Shown in pieces: positions 6,511 to 9,121 of a DNA stretch of 9,121 nucleotides. Every line of letters begins with the position of its first letter. The first letter of the stretch is position 1. The DNA is from JBICIG01 sp043101605 (lineage in GTDB: Bacteria > Planctomycetota > Phycisphaerae > Phycisphaerales > UBA1924), in the NCBI GenBank assembly GCA_043101605.1, contig JBICIG010000025.1, forward strand, positions 1 to 9,121, written 5' to 3'. The notes under the pieces are model-generated. The model was given only the letters and a program-made list of their open reading frames with translations. It did not search any database and had not been told where the DNA came from. Position numbers and translations under genes: made by a program.

Positions 6511-6542
6511 CACCAAGATCGCAGAGCCGATCTTGGTGGCAC
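6511..6542 (-). repeat. REP hairpin R4
   Basis: On the minus strand: foot GTGC (6539-6542), perfect stem CACCAAGATC / GATCTTGGTG (6529-6538 with 6511-6520), one more G-C pair, loop GCTCTG. The loop is identical to R3 and R5 but the stem differs. It lies in the RAYT 5' region, where it could also affect transcription or translation. Confidence 0.82.
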
Positions 6543-6565
6543 GGGCCCGGGCGGGATTCGCCGGA

Positions 6566-6690
6566 TGGCACCAAGGTCGTGCTCAAGGAGTACCGTGCCA
6601 CCGAGACGCCCGGCTCTGCGGGCTTCTCGGTGCCTCCATTCGCCAACATTCATCGGAAACCCTGCCCGGGTTCTCAACTCCCGGCTCGCC
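6566..6690. repeat. Long direct repeat, copy 2 (includes REP R5 and a decayed RAYT tail)
   Basis: Partner of 5814-5940. Past the hairpin it keeps the sequence that encodes the RAYT C-terminus on the minus strand, ending QGFR and a stop. The tryptophan codon of the SWELW segment has become TGA and the frame has not been kept further upstream. It is therefore a non-coding remnant. Confidence 0.83.
6595..6632 (+). repeat. REP hairpin R5
   Basis: Identical to R3 over foot, stem (6599-6606 with 6625-6632), inner stem and loop GCTCTG. It is oriented opposite to R4 and lies 52 bp from it. With R4, R6 and the decayed tail it fills most of the 313-bp gene-free stretch between the RAYT start and the cinA stop. 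Confidence 0.83.
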
Positions 6691-6692
6691 GG

Positions 6693-6719
6693 GTGCCACT
6701 GGCGGCTAGCCCGCCAGTG
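6693..6719 (+). repeat. REP hairpin R6
   Basis: Foot GTGC (6693-6696), perfect 9-bp stem CACTGGCGG / CCGCCAGTG (6697-6705 with 6711-6719), loop CTAGC. It lies 83 bp past the cinA stop and may also serve as a 3' end structure for that gene. A close relative sits inside cinA at 7419-7445. Confidence 0.7.
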
Positions 6720-6802
6720 CCGGATGCCCCCAATTCCCACCACCCCGCCGATGCCGCGGCTCCCACGACCCCACCACTCCACAACCCCACCAACCACCGC
6801 TC

Positions 6803-8158
6803 CTACCCCTCCCCCAACAACCCCATCTCAACCCCCTCCACCCGCAGCCGCACCATCCCCAACGCCGACCGCGCCGCCCACAGCCGGATCTGGTCGCGCC
6901 CGCCCTTGAACCGGAACCGCCGCACATCGGTCGGCGAGCCCATCGACGCCAGCGCGATCCACACCAGCCCCACCGGCTTCTCGTCGCTCCCCCCGCCCGG
7001 CCCGGCGATCCCCGTGATCGCCACGCAGTGATCGACGCCGCTCTCCCGGAGCCCGCCCTCGGCCATCGCCCGCGCACACTCGGCGCTCACCGCCCCCGCC
7101 GCCGGCTCGCCGCTCCCGGGCACACCCTCGAACACCTCCCTTGGCACGCCCACCTGTTTGTGCTTCATCGCGTTCGTGTAGGTCACCCACCCGCCCGCGT
7201 ACGCGTCCGACGACCCCGCCACGCTCGTGAGCATCCCCCCCACCATCCCCCCCGTGCAACTCTCGACCGTGGCGAGCATCTGCCCCCGCGCGCGCAGCAA
7301 CCCCAGCACATGCCCCTCGAGCGTCGCGTCCTCCCCCTCGCCGAACACGAGCGGGCCGAGCCGCCCACGCACATCCTGCTCAGTCTCATCCACCAGCCGC
7401 TGCGCCTGCTCGCGCGGGGGGCTACCGGCGGCTTGCCCGCCAGTGCCCTCGTACCGGATCCGCACGCTCACGATCCCCGTCGAAGCCGTCGTCCCGACCA
7501 ACGGCATGCGATCGCGCGCCATCAACTCCCCCAGCATCTCCGCCACATTCGACTCACCCGTGCCGAAGGTCTGCAGGATCTTCGTGATCGTCACGCGATC
7601 CTCGGCCGGCCGCAGGTACTCCCTCGCCACGACCTCAAACATCGGGTGCATCTCGCGAGGCGGCCCGGGCAGGCACACCGCCGTCGCGCGCGCATCCTCC
7701 CGCTCGATCTCCCCCACCAATCCCGGCGCCGTCCCGTGCTCGTTGCTGATCCACGCGGCTGATTGCGGCCGCAGCGCCTGGACGCGATTGGGCTCAGGCA
7801 TCGCCCGCCCCCGGCTGTCGTACCACGCCCGGATCTGCGCCAGCGCCCCCGCGTCCTCGACCAACTCCTCCCCCATCGCCCGCGCCAGCCCCTGCCGCGT
7901 CAGGTCGTCCGCGGTAGGCCCGAGCCCGCCCGTGCACAGGATCAGGTCCGCCACGCGCGCCAGCCGCGTGAACGCCCCGGCGATCTGATCGAGATCATCA
8001 TCGACCGTCGCGTGCTCGACCGGGCGGATGCCGAGATCGAGCAGGCGTGCGCTCAGCCATTGCGAGTTGGAATCGAGCTTCTGCCCGAGGATCAGTTCGT
8101 CGCCGATCGCGAGGATCGCGGCGGTCCGATGGGGGCGGTGCGAGCCGGTGCTGGTCAT
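6803..8158 (-). CDS. cinA: CinA-family protein (MoCF-like domain + nicotinamide-nucleotide amidase domain)
   Basis: 451 aa from ATG 8158; an upstream in-frame ATG at 8179 would add 7 residues, and neither has a clear Shine-Dalgarno. The N-terminal MoCF/COG1058 domain (about 12-185) shows AILAIGDELILGQ, DSNSQWLSARL, LCTGGLGPTADDLT (74-87), EHGTAPGL (140-147) and CLPGPPREMHPMF (162-174). The C-terminal CinA/PncC domain (about 277-445) shows ESCTGG (299-304, Ser300 the likely catalytic residue), TSVAGSSDAYAGGWVTYTNAMK, and TGIAGPGGGSDEKPVGLVWIAL. Known family roles are NMN deamidation in pyridine-nucleotide recycling and, for some members, ADP-ribose pyrophosphatase activity, both cytosolic. Its size is slightly above the usual 410-430 residues. 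Residues 238-247 (GTGGQAAGSP) coincide with a REP-like palindrome. The last codons are G-rich enough to form a quadruplex. It is divergently transcribed from the DUF3592-like gene. Confidence 0.95.
   Translation of the reverse strand: MTSTGSHRPHRTAAILAIGDELILGQKLDSNSQWLSARLLDLGIRPVEHATVDDDLDQIAGAFTRLARVADLILCTGGLGPTADDLTRQGLARAMGEELVEDAGALAQIRAWYDSRGRAMPEPNRVQALRPQSAAWISNEHGTAPGLVGEIEREDARATAVCLPGPPREMHPMFEVVAREYLRPAEDRVTITKILQTFGTGESNVAEMLGELMARDRMPLVGTTASTGIVSVRIRYEGTGGQAAGSPPREQAQRLVDETEQDVRGRLGPLVFGEGEDATLEGHVLGLLRARGQMLATVESCTGGMVGGMLTSVAGSSDAYAGGWVTYTNAMKHKQVGVPREVFEGVPGSGEPAAGAVSAECARAMAEGGLRESGVDHCVAITGIAGPGGGSDEKPVGLVWIALASMGSPTDVRRFRFKGGRDQIRLWAARSALGMVRLRVEGVEMGLLGEG
7419..7445 (+). 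repeat. Degenerate REP-like palindrome R7 inside cinA
   Basis: Aligned to R6 in the same orientation, it differs at only four positions in the 27-bp element: foot GGGC for GTGC, stem arm TACCGGCGG for CACTGGCGG, loop CTTGC for CTAGC. The right arm CCGCCAGTG is identical. It is read in frame by cinA and encodes the linker between the two enzymatic domains. Confidence 0.6.
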
Positions 8159-8247
8159 GGGCAAGCGTATCGCCGCCATGGCTCACTCAGTATCGGACGC
8201 AACGGTCGGATTCGGAACCGCCGCCGATTGCAGGTATGCTCGCAGAC

Positions 8248-8784
8248 ATGGCGCGCAAGAAGCGGAAGAAGCCGAAGAAAGCCGGCCCGCTGGACAAGTT
8301 CCTCGGGCTGATCCTCATCCTCGCCGCGTTCGCCCTGGCCGGGTTCATCGGCTGGAAGACGCTCCAGAACGCCGAGAAACAGCGCAACTGGACCAGGACC
8401 ACCGCGAGCACGAAGTTCCAGCAGAGCTTCAACACCTCGACCAGCCGCGGCACCTTCAAGACCAATGTCCTCTCGATCGAATACGAGGCGAACGGAAGCC
8501 TCTACAAGTCCCAGATCACCGGCAAGGGATCGGGCGGGAAGGTCGACATCTACTACAACCCAGACAAGCCGGGCGAAGCGACCCACGCCGGCCGGCTCGA
8601 GAGCCGATCGCAACTCTGGTTCCTGATCGCCTGCCCGTTCCTGTTCCTCGCCGGGCACGGCGTGATGACCGACGGCCGCGACCCGGACTGGGAAGCCCTC
8701 AAGCAGGAAGCCGACGCGAAGGCCGCGGCGGCCAAGGCTCGGAAGCGGAAACGCAAGGGCAAGCGGAAGACACCCAGGAAGTGA
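8248..8784 (+). CDS. DUF3592-like membrane protein, 178 aa
   Basis: The N-terminus is very basic (MARKKRKKPKK), followed by a TM helix at about 18-36. A soluble segment follows with VLSIEYEANGSLYKSQI (74-90) and VDIYYNPDKPGEATHAGRL (99-117), the pattern of DUF3592 proteins (strand, glycine turn, then YYNP and a small-residue/Gly motif). A second TM helix lies at about 123-140. The tail (151-178) is Lys/Arg/Ala-rich. Both ends are probably cytoplasmic, with the DUF3592 domain outside. The function is unknown for the family. The ATG at 8248 is preferred because the basic N-terminus begins there; ATG 8236 would add MLAD. Neither has a good Shine-Dalgarno, and a TATGCT box at 8235-8240 would make the transcript nearly leaderless. 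The next gene starts 38 bp downstream on the same strand. Confidence 0.8.
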   Translation: MARKKRKKPKKAGPLDKFLGLILILAAFALAGFIGWKTLQNAEKQRNWTRTTASTKFQQSFNTSTSRGTFKTNVLSIEYEANGSLYKSQITGKGSGGKVDIYYNPDKPGEATHAGRLESRSQLWFLIACPFLFLAGHGVMTDGRDPDWEALKQEADAKAAAAKARKRKRKGKRKTPRK

Positions 8785-8810
8785 TCGGGACACACCGATC
8801 GGCGCATGCA

Positions 8811-8816
8811 AGAGGA
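8811..8816 (+). promoter_or_regulatory. Ribosome binding site AGAGGA for the 63-aa gene
   Basis: It lies 6 nt before the ATG at 8823. It supports translation of this very short gene from its own site and argues for co-transcription with the gene 38 bp upstream. Confidence 0.6.
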
Positions 8817-8822
8817 TGATCG

Positions 8823-9014
8823 ATGCCGGGTGCGTTTGTTTTCTGGGGAACCGTGATCGCACTGGGCGTGTTGATCATCGTCGATGCTCGCCAGGAGTGG
8901 GCCGCGGGTCGGAAGATCACCGCAGTCGTCCACACCTGCATCGGCGCGGCGATCATTCTCGGTGTCTCTCTGATCTTCAGACCCGAGTTCGATCTGCTGT
9001 GGGCGTTCAGGTGA
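8823..9014 (+). CDS. Small hypothetical membrane protein, 63 aa
   Basis: Two hydrophobic helices (about 4-20 and 33-51) joined by a short charged loop DARQEWAAGRKI make a simple hairpin. The tail is FRPEFDLLWAFR. The family is not recognised. A good Shine-Dalgarno and tight spacing to the DUF3592-like gene support a two-gene operon of membrane proteins. The overlapping minus-strand frame is Cys/Arg/Ser-rich and has no support. Confidence 0.7.
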   Translation: MPGAFVFWGTVIALGVLIIVDARQEWAAGRKITAVVHTCIGAAIILGVSLIFRPEFDLLWAFR

Positions 9015-9018
9015 TGGC

Positions 9019-9073
9019 GCGCACAAACAGGAGTTGTGTTCCACGTGGAACATCAACCGCCCGCTTTGTGCGC
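9019..9073. repeat. 9-bp inverted repeat enclosing the parS palindrome
   Basis: GCGCACAAA (9019-9027) and TTTGTGCGC (9065-9073) are perfect inverted copies. Their centre is within 2 bp of the parS centre, giving a nested, almost concentric palindrome of 55 bp. It begins 4 bp after the stop of the 63-aa gene, so it may alternatively act as a terminator stem. Confidence 0.55.
9037..9052. other. parS site (ParB/Spo0J binding)
   Basis: TGTTCCACGTGGAACA is a perfect 16-bp palindrome and matches the general bacterial parS consensus TGTTNCACGTGNAACA at every fixed position; the same core is used in Pseudomonas. ParB loads at such sites to organise and segregate the origin region. Sites usually lie near oriC or parAB. 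No parA or parB gene is inside the window. Confidence 0.85.
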
Positions 9074-9102
9074 CGCCAACCGGGACGGCGAGAAGCGAAG
9101 AC

Positions 9103-9121
9103 CCCTCACCCTGCCCTCTCC
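9103..9121. repeat. Possible left arm of a dispersed repeat, cut by the window edge
   Basis: The last bases, CCCTCACCCTGCCCTCTCC, resemble the common CTCACCCTGCCCTCTCCC arm of dispersed palindromic repeats in several high-GC bacteria. The matching GGGAGAGGG arm would lie outside the window, so this cannot be confirmed here. Confidence 0.3.

Larger units (their letters stand above)
5843..6542 (-). mobile_element. REP-RAYT-REP unit
   Basis: The 700-bp segment runs from the foot of R3 to the foot of R4. It encloses one RAYT gene between two inverted REP hairpins that share the loop GCTCTG. RAYTs in other bacteria are domesticated Y1 transposases flanked by the REP hairpins they bind and cleave. 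Whether this unit still moves cannot be told from one copy. Confidence 0.7.

Noticed and set aside
5799..6708. Small plus-strand frames with shared peptides such as CHRDARLCGLLGA and RATETPGSAGFSV
   Set aside because: These are translations of the REP hairpin repeats and of the RAYT antisense strand, not genes.
4912..6720. CRISPR array
   Set aside because: The repeats are few, irregularly spaced, in both orientations and palindromic with variable stems. There is no repeat-spacer pattern and no cas gene.
7028..7762. Plus-strand open frame antisense to cinA
   Set aside because: The His/Arg/Pro-rich translation has no recognisable motif, while the minus strand encodes clear CinA motifs throughout.
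8553..9056. Minus-strand open frame starting MMFHVEH at the parS site
   Set aside because: The MFHVEH start is simply the parS palindrome translated. The rest is antisense to two plus-strand genes and has no motif or ribosome binding site.
9036..9121. Possible plus-strand gene start VFHVEHQPP running off the right edge
   Set aside because: The GTG is only 2 nt from the AGGAG, the codons overlap parS, and the end resembles a dispersed repeat. Sequence beyond the edge would be needed to call it.

Overview
The window most likely comes from a high-GC planctomycete, probably of the Phycisphaerae type. That is an inference from three things: a membrane-anchored Ser/Thr kinase carrying WD40 repeats, an ECF sigma factor of the planctomycete-expanded Sigma70_ECF (TIGR02999-like) type, and GC-rich DNA full of short palindromic repeats. 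No rRNA or CRISPR array is present.

Layout. 1-2118 (+): 3' part of a kinase-TM-coiled coil-WD40 protein, cut by the left edge. 2181-2666 (-): unrecognised 161-aa protein. 2800-3396 (+): ECF sigma factor, divergent from it. 3615-3770 (-): complete tRNA-Phe(GAA) unit with promoter, gene and intrinsic terminator. 3904-4905 (+): lone OppF/DppF-type ABC ATPase. 4912-6720: repeat-rich accessory stretch holding an unrecognised two-TM protein (5092-5802, +) and a REP-associated tyrosine transposase, RAYT (5899-6489, -). 6803-8158 (-): CinA-family protein. 8248-8784 and 8823-9014 (+): two small membrane proteins, likely one operon. 9037-9052: a perfect match to the chromosomal parS consensus, the ParB binding site.

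The most interesting system is the RAYT and its REP family. Six hairpins, and a seventh degenerate one inside cinA, share a plan. A GTGC foot sits directly 5' of a hairpin whose outer arm starts CAC and ends GTG. The inner stem sequence varies but stays paired, and three copies share the loop GCTCTG. The RAYT gene lies between two such hairpins in inverted orientation with feet outward (5843-6542). A gene-less pair with the same geometry lies at 4912-5048. The repeat downstream of the RAYT runs into its last codons, and a second copy upstream carries a decayed version of the same tail with an in-frame stop. The parS match suggests the right edge is near the replication origin or a parAB locus.

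The kinase and sigma factor belong to families that often work in signalling and transcription control in planctomycetes. Here they are split by an oppositely oriented gene, so a functional link is only an inference. The other genes look like independent units.
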